Assembly (NCBI GenBank): GCA_017517815.1
Contig: JAFWYA010000006.1
Location: forward strand, 1 to 64,000
Length of the DNA stretch: 64,000 nt
Direction of reading: 5' to 3'
Source of the DNA: Clostridia bacterium
GTDB taxonomy: Bacteria; Bacillota_A; Clostridia; Christensenellales; Aristaeellaceae
Notes under the pieces: model-generated
Told to the model about the DNA's origin: nothing
Seen by the model: only the letters and a program-made list of their open reading frames with translations
The model's database searches: none
Translations under genes and position numbers: made by a program
Shown here: positions 18,962-26,796 of the stretch, piece after piece
How positions within the stretch are numbered: the stretch's first letter is position 1
Layout of the letters: every line of letters begins with the position of its first letter

Positions 18962-20272
18962 ATGTTGAAAGCACATCGTTTCTGTTGCCGTGTGGCTTCC
19001 ATTCTGCTGGCCGTGCTGCTGCTTGTGGAGCCGCTGGCCGTTTGGGCAGAGGAAACCAATGAAGCACCCGTGACCCACATCGCCAAGTCGACCGTTGCAC
19101 TGAAGGTGCGCCGCGCCCCCAGCAAGAGCGCTTCCGGCAGCGACAGCATCCCGCGCGGTTCTTATGTGTACATCGTGGAGTACGGCGACATGTGGTGCCG
19201 CGTGCGCACCGACCGCACTGAGGGCTACATTCTCACCCAGTACCTGACGGATATCATCGCGCAGGGCGATGTGCCCCAGAAGGCTGAAGAGGAAGAAAAG
19301 CCTGTCGAGCCCACCGGCGAGCTGATGCCTGGTTTCACCACCAACGAGAGCAACTTCCGCCAGGGCTATCAGGCGCATGCGCTCAACGTGGCCAACATCT
19401 ATGCCCAGCCCAATGTCACTTCGCGCATCGAGGCCACAGTGCCCACCTACAACCAGGTCATCGTGAGCGAAGTTTCCGGCGACTGGGCGCTGGTGTGCTA
19501 CAAGGGCCGCCATTATGGCTACATGCTCAACTCGTCCCTGTTCAAGTGGGACCGCATCGATCCCTATGCCGGCGAGATCCCCGGGCTGGACATCTGGCCG
19601 TATCTAGCGTTTGTGAACAAGTCTGTCACGCTGTACGACATAAAGACCAACGAGAAGCTGGTCACCGTCAACCCGGGTTCGGCCATCTGCGTTGGCGAGC
19701 CGGATGAATTTGGCCGCTATCCCCTGCCCTATCACCGCACGACCTCCTACCTGAAGGAGGAGGATATCGCGTGGAAGATCCCCACTGCAAACTGGCAGGA
19801 TGCCCAGAGCGGCGACCTGCTCAGCGTGATGACCACCTTCTACCCGGTGGGCGTATCCACCCTGCAGTATCAGGGCCGCTGCTGGAACATCCGTCTGGCC
19901 TCCACGCGCATCACCGGCAGCATTCTGCAGCCCGGCCAGGATTACAACCAGTACAAGGTGATCGGCCCCTACAAAAAGAGCACCGGCTACAAGGAAGCCC
20001 CCATCATGAGCGACGACGCGCTCACCGGCTTTGGCGGCGGCACCTGCCAGGTGAATACCACCTTCTACATTGCCACCGTGCAGCTGCCCCTGCTGGTCAC
20101 CCACCGCAAGGTACACGCCAACGTGGGCATGTACTACGCCCAGCAGGGCTTTGACGCGGCTGTGGGCGGCGGCGACATCAACCTCACCATGGTCAACACC
20201 CTGCCCTATGCTATTCGTTACCAGATGTTCCTAAGCGACGGCGTGCTGACCTGCTGCATTTTCAAAGTGTAA
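18962..20272 (+). CDS. Secreted VanW-family protein with two SH3-like domains
   Basis: Exported protein of 436 residues. A signal peptide (RFCCRVASILLAVLLLVEPLAVWA) is followed by two bacterial SH3-like modules (about 40-100 and 140-205, with IVEYGDMWCRVRTD and VSEVSGDWALVCYKG) and a C-terminal VanW domain with the marker GFGGGTCQVNTTFY. VanW proteins are linked to glycopeptide clusters and the cell wall, but their activity is not known. Start at MLKAHRF, with AAGGAAGGA upstream. An acetyltransferase gene follows after 12 bp. Confidence 0.88.
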   Translation: MLKAHRFCCRVASILLAVLLLVEPLAVWAEETNEAPVTHIAKSTVALKVRRAPSKSASGSDSIPRGSYVYIVEYGDMWCRVRTDRTEGYILTQYLTDIIAQGDVPQKAEEEEKPVEPTGELMPGFTTNESNFRQGYQAHALNVANIYAQPNVTSRIEATVPTYNQVIVSEVSGDWALVCYKGRHYGYMLNSSLFKWDRIDPYAGEIPGLDIWPYLAFVNKSVTLYDIKTNEKLVTVNPGSAICVGEPDEFGRYPLPYHRTTSYLKEEDIAWKIPTANWQDAQSGDLLSVMTTFYPVGVSTLQYQGRCWNIRLASTRITGSILQPGQDYNQYKVIGPYKKSTGYKEAPIMSDDALTGFGGGTCQVNTTFYIATVQLPLLVTHRKVHANVGMYYAQQGFDAAVGGGDINLTMVNTLPYAIRYQMFLSDGVLTCCIFKV

Positions 20273-20284
20273 AGGAGACGTCAC

Positions 20285-20716
20285 ATGCAGCTCAGACAAA
20301 TCACCTACGGAAGTGACGACTATCAGGCCACGCTGGCACTGCGCAACCGGGTGATGCGAATTCCGCTGGGGCTGAATATCTACACAGAGGATTTCAGCTT
20401 TGAAAAGAATGCGCTGATCATTGGCGCCTTTGAGGCAGAGAAGCTCACCGGCGTGGGCGTTATGACGCACACAGAGGATGTGTACAAGGTGGAATACCTC
20501 TGCGTGGATACCTCCCTGCAGAGTACAGGCATCGGCGGACGGCTGCTGGATGCGCTGGAGCAGGCAGCCCGCAGCCAGGGCGGCGTGAAAATGTGCATGG
20601 ACGCACGCTGCTCGGCACAGGCTTTCTACACCCGGCATGGCTACGCGCCCTGCGGCGAGGTCTTCCTGCTGGACTACGCACCTGTTCCCCACATTGTAAT
20701 GGAAAAAGTACTGTAA
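20285..20716 (+). CDS. GNAT-family acetyltransferase
   Basis: Compact acetyltransferase of 143 residues. It begins with the ELRxxVLR-like stretch LALRNRVMRIPLGLNI and has the acetyl-CoA loop VDTSLQSTGIGGRLLDALEQ (about 76-95) followed by ARCSAQAFYTRHGY. This resembles the ElaA/YjcF branch of GNATs; substrate unknown. Same operon as the VanW gene, 12 bp apart, and ended by the shared terminator at 20726-20756. Confidence 0.85.
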   Translation: MQLRQITYGSDDYQATLALRNRVMRIPLGLNIYTEDFSFEKNALIIGAFEAEKLTGVGVMTHTEDVYKVEYLCVDTSLQSTGIGGRLLDALEQAARSQGGVKMCMDARCSAQAFYTRHGYAPCGEVFLLDYAPVPHIVMEKVL

Positions 20717-20725
20717 CATACAAAA

Positions 20726-20756
20726 AACCCCGGATCAAACGATCCGGGTTTTCTTT
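20726..20756. terminator. Bidirectional terminator between the acetyltransferase gene and nrdD
   Basis: Stem of ten pairs with one bulged C (5' arm ending CGGATC, 3' arm GATCCGGGTT), flanked by A run on the left and TTTTCTTTG on the right; separates convergent genes. Confidence 0.8.
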
Positions 20757-20759
20757 GTT

Positions 20760-23087
20760 TTACTTCTGAATGCCGTGCTTCACGCGGTCGTGCTCTTCAG
20801 CGCACTTGGCGTTGTTCCACTTGTTCATGTTGCCCACCAGATAGCCGGTGATGCGGCGGATGCGCTCAAAGGCGTGGCTGCCTTCCGTACGGCCGCACTT
20901 GGGGCAGGTATCGCCGATGATGCCGTTATAGCCGCACTCGGGGTCGCGGTCAACGGGATGATTGATGCTGCCGTAGCCGATGCCCACGTCATGCATGTGA
21001 CGAACCACCTTCTCGAACGCGTCGAGGTTCTTGGTGGGGTCGCCGTCCATCTCGATGTAGGAGATGTGGCCGGCGTTGGTCAGCGCATGATAGGGCGCCT
21101 CGATGGACAGCTTGTCAAACGCGCTGATGGGATAGTACACCGGCACATGGAAGCTGTTGGTGTAGTACTCGCGGTCGGTCACGCCCTCAATGGAGCCGAA
21201 CTTCTTGCGGTCGATACGCACGAAGCGGCCGCTGAGGCCCTCGGCAGGGGTGGCCAGGCAGGTGTAGTTCATGCCGGTCTTTTTGCTCATTTCATCGCAG
21301 AAATTGCGCATGAAGCCGACGATTTCCAGGCCAAGGTTCTGACTGCTGGCATCCTCGCCGTGGTGGGTGCCGCGCAGGGCCTTGAGGGTTTCGGCCAGAC
21401 CGATGAAGCCAATGGACAGCGTGCCGTGCTTGAGCACCTCGCGGATGGAGTCGTTCCAGTCCAGCTTCTCAGAGTCGATCCACACGCCTTCGCCCATCAG
21501 GAAGGGGAAGTTGTAGACCTTCTTCTTGGCGACGATCTCAAAGCGCTCGTTGAGCTGCTCCACCACCAGGTTCATGGTGCGCTCCAGCTCCTCAAAGAAC
21601 CAGCCGATATCGCCCTTGGCCTTGATGGCGATGCGGGGCAGGTTGATGGAGGTAAAGCTGAGGTTGCCGCGGCGCGGGCAGATCTGGCGCTCGGGATCGT
21701 ATACGTTGCCGATGACGCGGGTGCGGCAGCCCATGTAGGCGATCTCGGTCTCGGGGCAGCCTTCCTTATAATACTGCTTGTTGAAGGGAGCGTCGACGAA
21801 GCTGAAGTTGGGGAACAGCCTCTTGGCGCTGGTGCGGATGGCCAGGCGGTACAGGTCGTAGTTGGGCTCGCCGGGGTTGAAGTTGCAGCCTTCCTTCACG
21901 CGGAAGATCTGGATGGGGAAGATGGGGGTTTCGCCGTTGCCAAGGCCCGCCTCGGTGGCCAGCAGCACATTGCGCATGACCATGCGGCCCTCGGGAGAGG
22001 TGTCCATGCCGTAGTTGATAGAGGAGAAGGGCACCTGCGCGCCGGCGCGGCTGTTCATGGTGTTGAGGTTGTGAATGAGGGCCTCCATGGCCTGATAGGT
22101 AGCCTTGTCGGTCTCCTTCTCGGCATGCTCGCGCACGAAGTCGATCACGCGGGCAGCAGCCTTTTCATCAGCAACCTGCGCCATCAGCTGAGATTTCAGC
22201 GCGGCGTCGAAGGTCTCGTCAGCCGCCAGCTCGGGCTTCAGGCCGGTGGCTTCCTCGATGTCGGCAAGCATCTTCACGGCCACGTCCTGCGCGTCCGCCG
22301 TGCCGGCGATCAGTTCGAGGGCGCGGGAGAGGTTGTCGCGGAAACGCTTGAAATAGGTCTTCTTTACGCCGGGGGCCATGCCGTAATCGAAGTTGACCAC
22401 GCTCTGGCCGCCGTGCTGGTCGTTCTGGTTGGCCTGAATGGCAATGCAGGCCAGCGCGGAATAGCTGTAAATGTCGTTGGGCTCGCGCAGCACGCCGTGA
22501 CCGGTGGAGAAGCCGTTGTGGAACAGGTCCAGCAGGTCGATCTGGCAGCAGGTGGTGGTGAGGGTATAGAAGTCCAGGTCGTGGATGTGGATGTCGCCCT
22601 CGCGGTGCGCCTTGGCAAAGCGGGGATCGAGCACGTACATCTCATAGAACTGCTTGGAACCCTCGGAACCAAACTTGAGCATAGCGCCCATGGCGGTATC
22701 GCCGTTGATGTTGGCGTTTTCACGCTTGATATCGCTGTCGATGGCATCCTTGTAGGCGATGTCCTCGAAAGTCTTCATCAGACGGGTGTTCATCTCGCGC
22801 ACGCGGCTGCGCTCGGCACGGTAGAGAATGTAGCTCTTGGCGGAACGTACAAAGCCCTTTTCGATCAGAACGCGTTCAACGGTATCCTGAATCTGCTCCA
22901 CACCGGGCACGTCGGGCAGGTTCTCGTCGCGCTCCACCTCGGCAATAACCTGGGCGGTCAGTTCCCTGGCGGTTTCCTGCGTTTTGCGGGTACCGCTGGC
23001 CATGAAGCAGTTTTCGATGGCCTGCTCGATTTTTTCGCGCTCAAAGGGCACGACGCGTCCGTCGCGCTTACGGATAAACTTGATCAT
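20760..23087 (-). CDS. nrdD: Anaerobic (class III) ribonucleoside-triphosphate reductase
   Basis: Oxygen-sensitive glycyl-radical enzyme that makes dNTPs, 775 residues. The N-terminal ATP-cone (MIKFIRKRDGRVVPFEREK) gives allosteric control; the C-terminus has the zinc site CGYNGIIGDTCPKCGR and the radical site RITGYLVGNMNKWN. The start at MIKF is chosen over a longer ORF that would cross the promoter. The activase gene nrdG is not next to it, nor in this window. The upstream DNA carries a good promoter, NrdR-like boxes and a DnaA-box-like cluster, suggesting tight replication-linked control. Confidence 0.96.
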   Translation of the reverse strand: MIKFIRKRDGRVVPFEREKIEQAIENCFMASGTRKTQETARELTAQVIAEVERDENLPDVPGVEQIQDTVERVLIEKGFVRSAKSYILYRAERSRVREMNTRLMKTFEDIAYKDAIDSDIKRENANINGDTAMGAMLKFGSEGSKQFYEMYVLDPRFAKAHREGDIHIHDLDFYTLTTTCCQIDLLDLFHNGFSTGHGVLREPNDIYSYSALACIAIQANQNDQHGGQSVVNFDYGMAPGVKKTYFKRFRDNLSRALELIAGTADAQDVAVKMLADIEEATGLKPELAADETFDAALKSQLMAQVADEKAAARVIDFVREHAEKETDKATYQAMEALIHNLNTMNSRAGAQVPFSSINYGMDTSPEGRMVMRNVLLATEAGLGNGETPIFPIQIFRVKEGCNFNPGEPNYDLYRLAIRTSAKRLFPNFSFVDAPFNKQYYKEGCPETEIAYMGCRTRVIGNVYDPERQICPRRGNLSFTSINLPRIAIKAKGDIGWFFEELERTMNLVVEQLNERFEIVAKKKVYNFPFLMGEGVWIDSEKLDWNDSIREVLKHGTLSIGFIGLAETLKALRGTHHGEDASSQNLGLEIVGFMRNFCDEMSKKTGMNYTCLATPAEGLSGRFVRIDRKKFGSIEGVTDREYYTNSFHVPVYYPISAFDKLSIEAPYHALTNAGHISYIEMDGDPTKNLDAFEKVVRHMHDVGIGYGSINHPVDRDPECGYNGIIGDTCPKCGRTEGSHAFERIRRITGYLVGNMNKWNNAKCAEEHDRVKHGIQK

Positions 23088-23127
23088 TTGTGACTCCCCT
23101 ATCTGTAGTCGTTGTCTTATCATCAAG

Positions 23128-23143
23128 CCACTATATATTGTGG
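23128..23143 (-). promoter_or_regulatory. NrdR box (downstream of the nrdD -10)
   Basis: CCACTATATATTGTGG matches the known 16-bp NrdR consensus acaCwAtATaTwGtgt at all core positions. It lies about 40 bp upstream of the nrdD start and downstream of the -10 hexamer, where a bound repressor would block transcription. Confidence 0.65.
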
Positions 23144-23161
23144 TGGCTATTTCAGCAGCTT

Positions 23162-23177
23162 CACCATTATATTGTGT
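23162..23177 (-). promoter_or_regulatory. Second, weaker NrdR-like box overlapping the -10
   Basis: CACCATTATATTGTGT keeps the right half of the first box (TATATTGTG) but is off in the left half. It overlaps the -10 hexamer. Start-to-start distance is 34 bp, slightly more than the 31-32 bp usual for NrdR pairs. Confidence 0.4.
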
Positions 23178-23194
23178 CCGCGTGCAGAAGTCAA
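23166..23194 (-). promoter_or_regulatory. Promoter of nrdD
   Basis: Minus-strand TTGACT, 17 bp, TATAAT: close to consensus in both hexamers and spacing. Confidence 0.8.
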
Positions 23195-23271
23195 CACTAA
23201 ATGTGGGTGCGAAAATTCGACAGCATACAACATAAAGTGCCAAACCCGTGGATTTTGCTGCGTTTGCGGCG

Positions 23272-23510
23272 TTTTCCACATGGTTTTCCACAAAAAAATT
23301 TTTTTGAACACACATTTTTCATGTAAAAAGACTTTTTGGATACAATTCTGTATTCCTTGTCGCAATTGGCTTTCTGCAGCCTTCAAAGTATTTTCCACCG
23401 GTTTTCCACACAAAAAGCACATGTTTTCCATGGCTTTTCGTCAGTTTTCCGCACGTTTCCCACATTCGGATTTTCGTTTTCCACATTTTCGGCTGTGGAA
23501 AAGTGGAAAA
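23272..23510. promoter_or_regulatory. Cluster of DnaA-box-like 9-mers
   Basis: The 9-mer TTTTCCACA, one base from the classical DnaA box TTATCCACA, occurs at 23272, 23284, 23402 and 23477, and in complement at 23494-23502. Near copies are at 23391 (TTTTCCACC), 23424, 23445 (TTTTCCGCA), 23456 (TTTCCCACA) and 23502-23510 (complement). The stretch is AT-rich and has no ORF. It lies between nrdD and a small membrane protein gene. Binding by DnaA is inferred, not shown. Confidence 0.55.
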
Positions 23511-23584
23511 ACGCATTTTCAGATTTTTCTCATCCATTTCTCACCAAACCATAGCCGCTTCCTCAAGCATCGTCTCCTTCATCG

Positions 23585-23593
23585 TGCTATACT
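23585..23593 (+). promoter_or_regulatory. Extended -10 promoter of the small membrane protein gene
   Basis: TGCTATACT, an extended -10 element, 36 bp before the ATG; no good -35 hexamer is visible. Confidence 0.4.
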
Positions 23594-23629
23594 CATAACC
23601 GTCAACAGAACAAAGGAGGTTTCCCCCAT

Positions 23630-23947
23630 ATGAATACCAACACCAACAACTCCCGCCGCTGGTTCTCCACCCTGTACCGCACCCGCATCAAGATCCACAA
23701 GAACGATACCCCCATCCTCAACCTGTCGCTGGCCTTTGCCATTCTGGCCGTGCTGAGTGCGCCTTGGCTGGTGGTTGCCGGTTTCATCATTGCGCTGGCG
23801 CTGGGCTATCGTTTCAGCTATCAGAAAAACGCCCCGGAGTTCGACGCTGACCTTGACGAGGTCGTGCGCAGCGCCGCCCGGAACGTGAAAAATGCAGTTG
23901 ATTCTGCTGCTGAAAGCAGCAATGAAAACGCTTCTCAGGACGAATGA
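23630..23947 (+). CDS. Small DUF4342-like membrane protein
   Basis: Protein of 105 residues with a basic N-terminus (SRRWFSTLYRTRIKIHKND), one long hydrophobic stretch or hairpin (PILNLSLAFAILAVLSAPW and VVAGFIIALALGYRFS, about 30-65) and an acidic tail. This pattern resembles DUF4342 proteins of Clostridia, whose role is unknown. An AAAGGAGG site precedes the ATG. Its 3' end overlaps the convergent YgjP-like gene by 13 bp. Confidence 0.65.
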   Translation: MNTNTNNSRRWFSTLYRTRIKIHKNDTPILNLSLAFAILAVLSAPWLVVAGFIIALALGYRFSYQKNAPEFDADLDEVVRSAARNVKNAVDSAAESSNENASQDE

Positions 23948-24597
23948 CCGTCCAGTAAAGCAGTCACATAGCCCATGCTCTGCATGCGTTTGCGGATCTC
24001 ATCCGCCTGCGGCAGCACCGCGCGCACACAGGCATGGAAGGCCGGGGAATGATTGGCATGCAGCAGGTGGCACAATTCGTGCACGATGACGTAGTCGATC
24101 ATCTCCGGCGGGCAGTGCATCAGCGCCGCATTCAGGCGCATTTCGCCCCGACTGTTCATGCTGCCCCAGCGCTTCTTCGCATTGCCGAAACTGAGCTTTG
24201 CGGGGTTCAGACCCGTGCGCTGGCTCCAGTACGCCACGCGCGGCGGCAGATCAGCCTTTGCGCGCTGCATGCGCCACTTCTTCACATGCGCGTACGCATC
24301 GCCCGTTTTGGGCACCAGAAGGGCCTCATTTGCCTCTTTAACGCTGCGCACGTCCGCAAGGCGCAGGGTGATTATGCCGCCTAAAAAGGGCATTTGCGCA
24401 CCGTCGCACAGCACAAACGGCGCATGGCTGCCCATCTGCTGCTGTTTTTGGGCAATCCAGTCCTGCTTCTGGCGGATGAATGCCTCAATCTCCCTCAGCG
24501 GCATGCGCATTGGCGCACGAACGACAAGCGCACCCTCCTGATCCACACAGATCGAGAGGGTGCGCCTTTTGCTGCGTATCAGCCGATAATCAGTCAT
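23935..24597 (-). CDS. YgjP-like zinc metallopeptidase (DUF45)
   Basis: Putative cytosolic zinc peptidase of 220 residues. The zincin motif HELCHLLHANHSPAF (about 170-184) and the preceding block WGSMNSRGEMRLNAALMHCP are typical of the YgjP/DUF45 group related to SprT and WLM domains. The N-terminus begins with the family's beta-rich SKRRTLSICVDQEGALVVRAP. Natural substrate unknown. It overlaps the upstream acetyltransferase gene by 8 bp, so the two are translationally coupled. Confidence 0.88.
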   Translation of the reverse strand: MTDYRLIRSKRRTLSICVDQEGALVVRAPMRMPLREIEAFIRQKQDWIAQKQQQMGSHAPFVLCDGAQMPFLGGIITLRLADVRSVKEANEALLVPKTGDAYAHVKKWRMQRAKADLPPRVAYWSQRTGLNPAKLSFGNAKKRWGSMNSRGEMRLNAALMHCPPEMIDYVIVHELCHLLHANHSPAFHACVRAVLPQADEIRKRMQSMGYVTALLDGHSS

Positions 24598-25393
24598 AGT
24601 TCATGCCGGGGTAGAAGCAGGCCGTGCGCACGAAGGTAGCGCCGCAGCTGCTGGCCAGCGCGCGCTGCAGGTCGTTGCGGCGGATGACGTCAGCCTCCAC
24701 ATGGGTGACGCCCTTTTCGCTGAGGATCTTCATGCCGGCCGCGATGAGCGACTTGGCCAGACCCAGCCTGCGGTAATTGGGATGCACATACAGCCCGATG
24801 AGCTTGGCTGCCTGGCCGTCGCCAGTGAAGGCGATCTCGCCCACCACTTCGGGACCGCGGCTCATGTACAGCGCAAAGAAATGCGGAAAGCTCATGTAGC
24901 GCTGCAGCATCTGCGGCTGCCACGCGTCCAGCCGGTAGGCGTTCATGCGCTGCAAAAAGCCCTGCAGCTGCCCCGGATCGCCCAGCGGCACATAGCCCAT
25001 ATCATAGCCCATGGGAGCCGCGGGACGGGCATTGGGCACGCCCAGCTGCACCACGTCCAGCGCATCGTTGGCGTCGAAGCCGCTTTCCATATAGAAGGCC
25101 ATCATTTCGGTATCCTGCGGGCTTACCTGCGCAAACACGCGGGCCTTCATCTGCGGGGTCTGCTCGCGCAGCTGCTGCGCACGCGCCAGAAGCGCGCCCA
25201 TCAGCATATCCCTGCCGGGGCCCTTGGAGCGGATATTCATAAACAGGTTGATAGGCCTTTCGGGGAACAGGTACGGGTGATATGTATGGATCAAAAACCC
25301 ATCCGCGACGGTCATATTGGCGCTGTCAGCAACATAAAACGTGTTTTCAGTCGGCAGACCGTTCACGCTTTGCGGCGGGTGAAACAAATGCAT
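24590..25393 (-). CDS. GNAT acetyltransferase, two-domain type
   Basis: Protein of 267 residues. The C-terminal half is a GNAT fold with GLYVHPNYRRLGLAKSLIAAG (about 200-220, acetyl-CoA loop) and ALASSCGATFVRTACFYPG at the end. The N-terminal half, with FMNIRSKGPGRDMLMGALLARA, looks like a second, degenerate GNAT copy. Substrate unknown. It starts the two-gene operon with the YgjP-like gene, from the promoter at 25447-25475. Confidence 0.8.
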   Translation of the reverse strand: MHLFHPPQSVNGLPTENTFYVADSANMTVADGFLIHTYHPYLFPERPINLFMNIRSKGPGRDMLMGALLARAQQLREQTPQMKARVFAQVSPQDTEMMAFYMESGFDANDALDVVQLGVPNARPAAPMGYDMGYVPLGDPGQLQGFLQRMNAYRLDAWQPQMLQRYMSFPHFFALYMSRGPEVVGEIAFTGDGQAAKLIGLYVHPNYRRLGLAKSLIAAGMKILSEKGVTHVEADVIRRNDLQRALASSCGATFVRTACFYPGMNYD

Positions 25394-25446
25394 GGATGAT
25401 CATCCTTTCCCGGCCATATGGACAGCCGTTCTCCATGATATCCACT

Positions 25447-25475
25447 ATTTTACCCTAATTCGTCACGATATGCAA
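25447..25475 (-). promoter_or_regulatory. Promoter of the acetyltransferase/YgjP-like operon
   Basis: Minus-strand TTGCAT, 17 bp, TAAAAT. Confidence 0.55.
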
Positions 25476-25483
25476 GGTGTAGA

Positions 25484-25520
25484 AACACAAAACGCCCGTA
25501 CCGCCGAAGCGGTACGGGCG
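25484..25520 (-). terminator. Terminator of the cysteine desulfidase/transporter operon
   Basis: Perfect 12-bp stem (CGCCCGTACCGC and complement, 25493-25520) with a CGAA loop, followed on the minus strand by TTTTGTGTTTC. Confidence 0.8.
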
Positions 25521-25542
25521 CGTGTTATGCAATCAGGAAAGA

Positions 25543-26733
25543 TTACAGGTTGACAGCCTCGATCTTCTCTTCCTTGACGCCCTTCTTCTCGGCATAGCCG
25601 GTCAGGATCAGGGTCAGAGCGCCGTCGCCGGTCACGTTGCAGGCAGTGCCGAAGCTGTCCTGGATGGCGAAGATCGCCAGCAGCAGGGCGGTGCCTTCGG
25701 GGCCAAAGCCCAGAACGCTGGTCACGATGCCCAGAGAGGCCATGACGGTGCCACCAGGCACGCCAGGAGCGCCGATGGCGAAGATGGCCAGCAGCACGCA
25801 GAACAGGATCATGGTGCCAACAGAGGGCAGAGCGCCGGTCAGAACCAGAGACACGATCATGACGAAGAAGGTCTCAGTCAGAACAGAGCCGCACAGGTGG
25901 ATGTTGGCGAACAGCGGCACACCGAAGTCGACCATGTCCTTGCGCAGGACCTTGGACTTGTGAGCGCACTGCAGGGCAACAGACAGGGTAGCAGCGGAAG
26001 ACATGGTGCCAACGGCGGTGATGTAAGCGGGGCCGTAGTGCTTGAAGACTTCCTTGGGGTTCTTGCCGGAGTAGGCGCCGGCAACCAGGTACAGAACGGT
26101 CAGCCAGATGAAGTGGCCGACGAGCACGACGACAACAGCCTTCAGGAAGATGGGCAGCTGCTGGGTGATGGTGCCTTCATAAGCCAGGCAGCAGAAGGTG
26201 CAGGCAATGAAGAAGGGCAGGATCGGGATAACGATCTTGGAAACGATGTCCAGAACGATCTTCTGGAACTCGTCCAGCACGGTGGTGATGACCTTGGCCT
26301 TGGTCCACACAGCAGCCAGACCGATCAGCACGGAGAAGGCCAGAGCGGACATAACGGGCATGATCTGGGGGATGCCCAGAGCGAACACGTCAGCAGGCAG
26401 GGGCTTGAGGGCGGCAGCTTCCTTGGCGGTGTTCATCACGGGGATCAGCACGTAGCCAGCCACGGTGGACATCAGAGCAGCCAGCACGGAGGACGCGTAC
26501 GCAATGATCAGCGCAACGCCCAGCATGCGGGAAGCGCTGGAGCCCAGCTTGGTGATGGAGGGAGCGATGAAGCCGATAACGATCAGGGGAACGATGAAGT
26601 TGATGACCTGGCCCATGACGTTCTTCACGGGAACGATGACGGTCATCACAGATTCGGGAACGATGAGGCCGATGATGATGCCGACGATGATACCAAGCAG
26701 CAGCTTGGCCGGCAGGCTCTTGAGGAATTTCAT
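25543..26733 (-). CDS. Dicarboxylate/amino acid:cation symporter (DAACS family)
   Basis: Secondary transporter of 396 residues, importing an amino acid or dicarboxylate with Na+ or H+. About eight membrane helices plus re-entrant loops are visible; family motifs are the serine-rich loop AVGTMSSAATLSVAL (about 235-249), GAPGVPGGTVMAS and IQDSFGTACNVTGDGA. It follows a cysteine desulfidase-family gene by 63 bp, so cysteine or serine is a plausible substrate, but the family cannot be typed further by eye. Confidence 0.9.
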   Translation of the reverse strand: MKFLKSLPAKLLLGIIVGIIIGLIVPESVMTVIVPVKNVMGQVINFIVPLIVIGFIAPSITKLGSSASRMLGVALIIAYASSVLAALMSTVAGYVLIPVMNTAKEAAALKPLPADVFALGIPQIMPVMSALAFSVLIGLAAVWTKAKVITTVLDEFQKIVLDIVSKIVIPILPFFIACTFCCLAYEGTITQQLPIFLKAVVVVLVGHFIWLTVLYLVAGAYSGKNPKEVFKHYGPAYITAVGTMSSAATLSVALQCAHKSKVLRKDMVDFGVPLFANIHLCGSVLTETFFVMIVSLVLTGALPSVGTMILFCVLLAIFAIGAPGVPGGTVMASLGIVTSVLGFGPEGTALLLAIFAIQDSFGTACNVTGDGALTLILTGYAEKKGVKEEKIEAVNL

Positions 26734-26796
26734 GGTTAGTTACCTCTCTCTTTTTGTTTTTGGGGGAACAGAGTGACTTTGGGGGCTTTTGACCGG

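Noticed and set aside
23220..23629. Chromosomal origin of replication
   Set aside because: DnaA-box-like repeats are there, but no dnaA, dnaN, rpmH or gyr genes are near, and gene orientation is mostly minus on both sides, so no change of replichore is seen.
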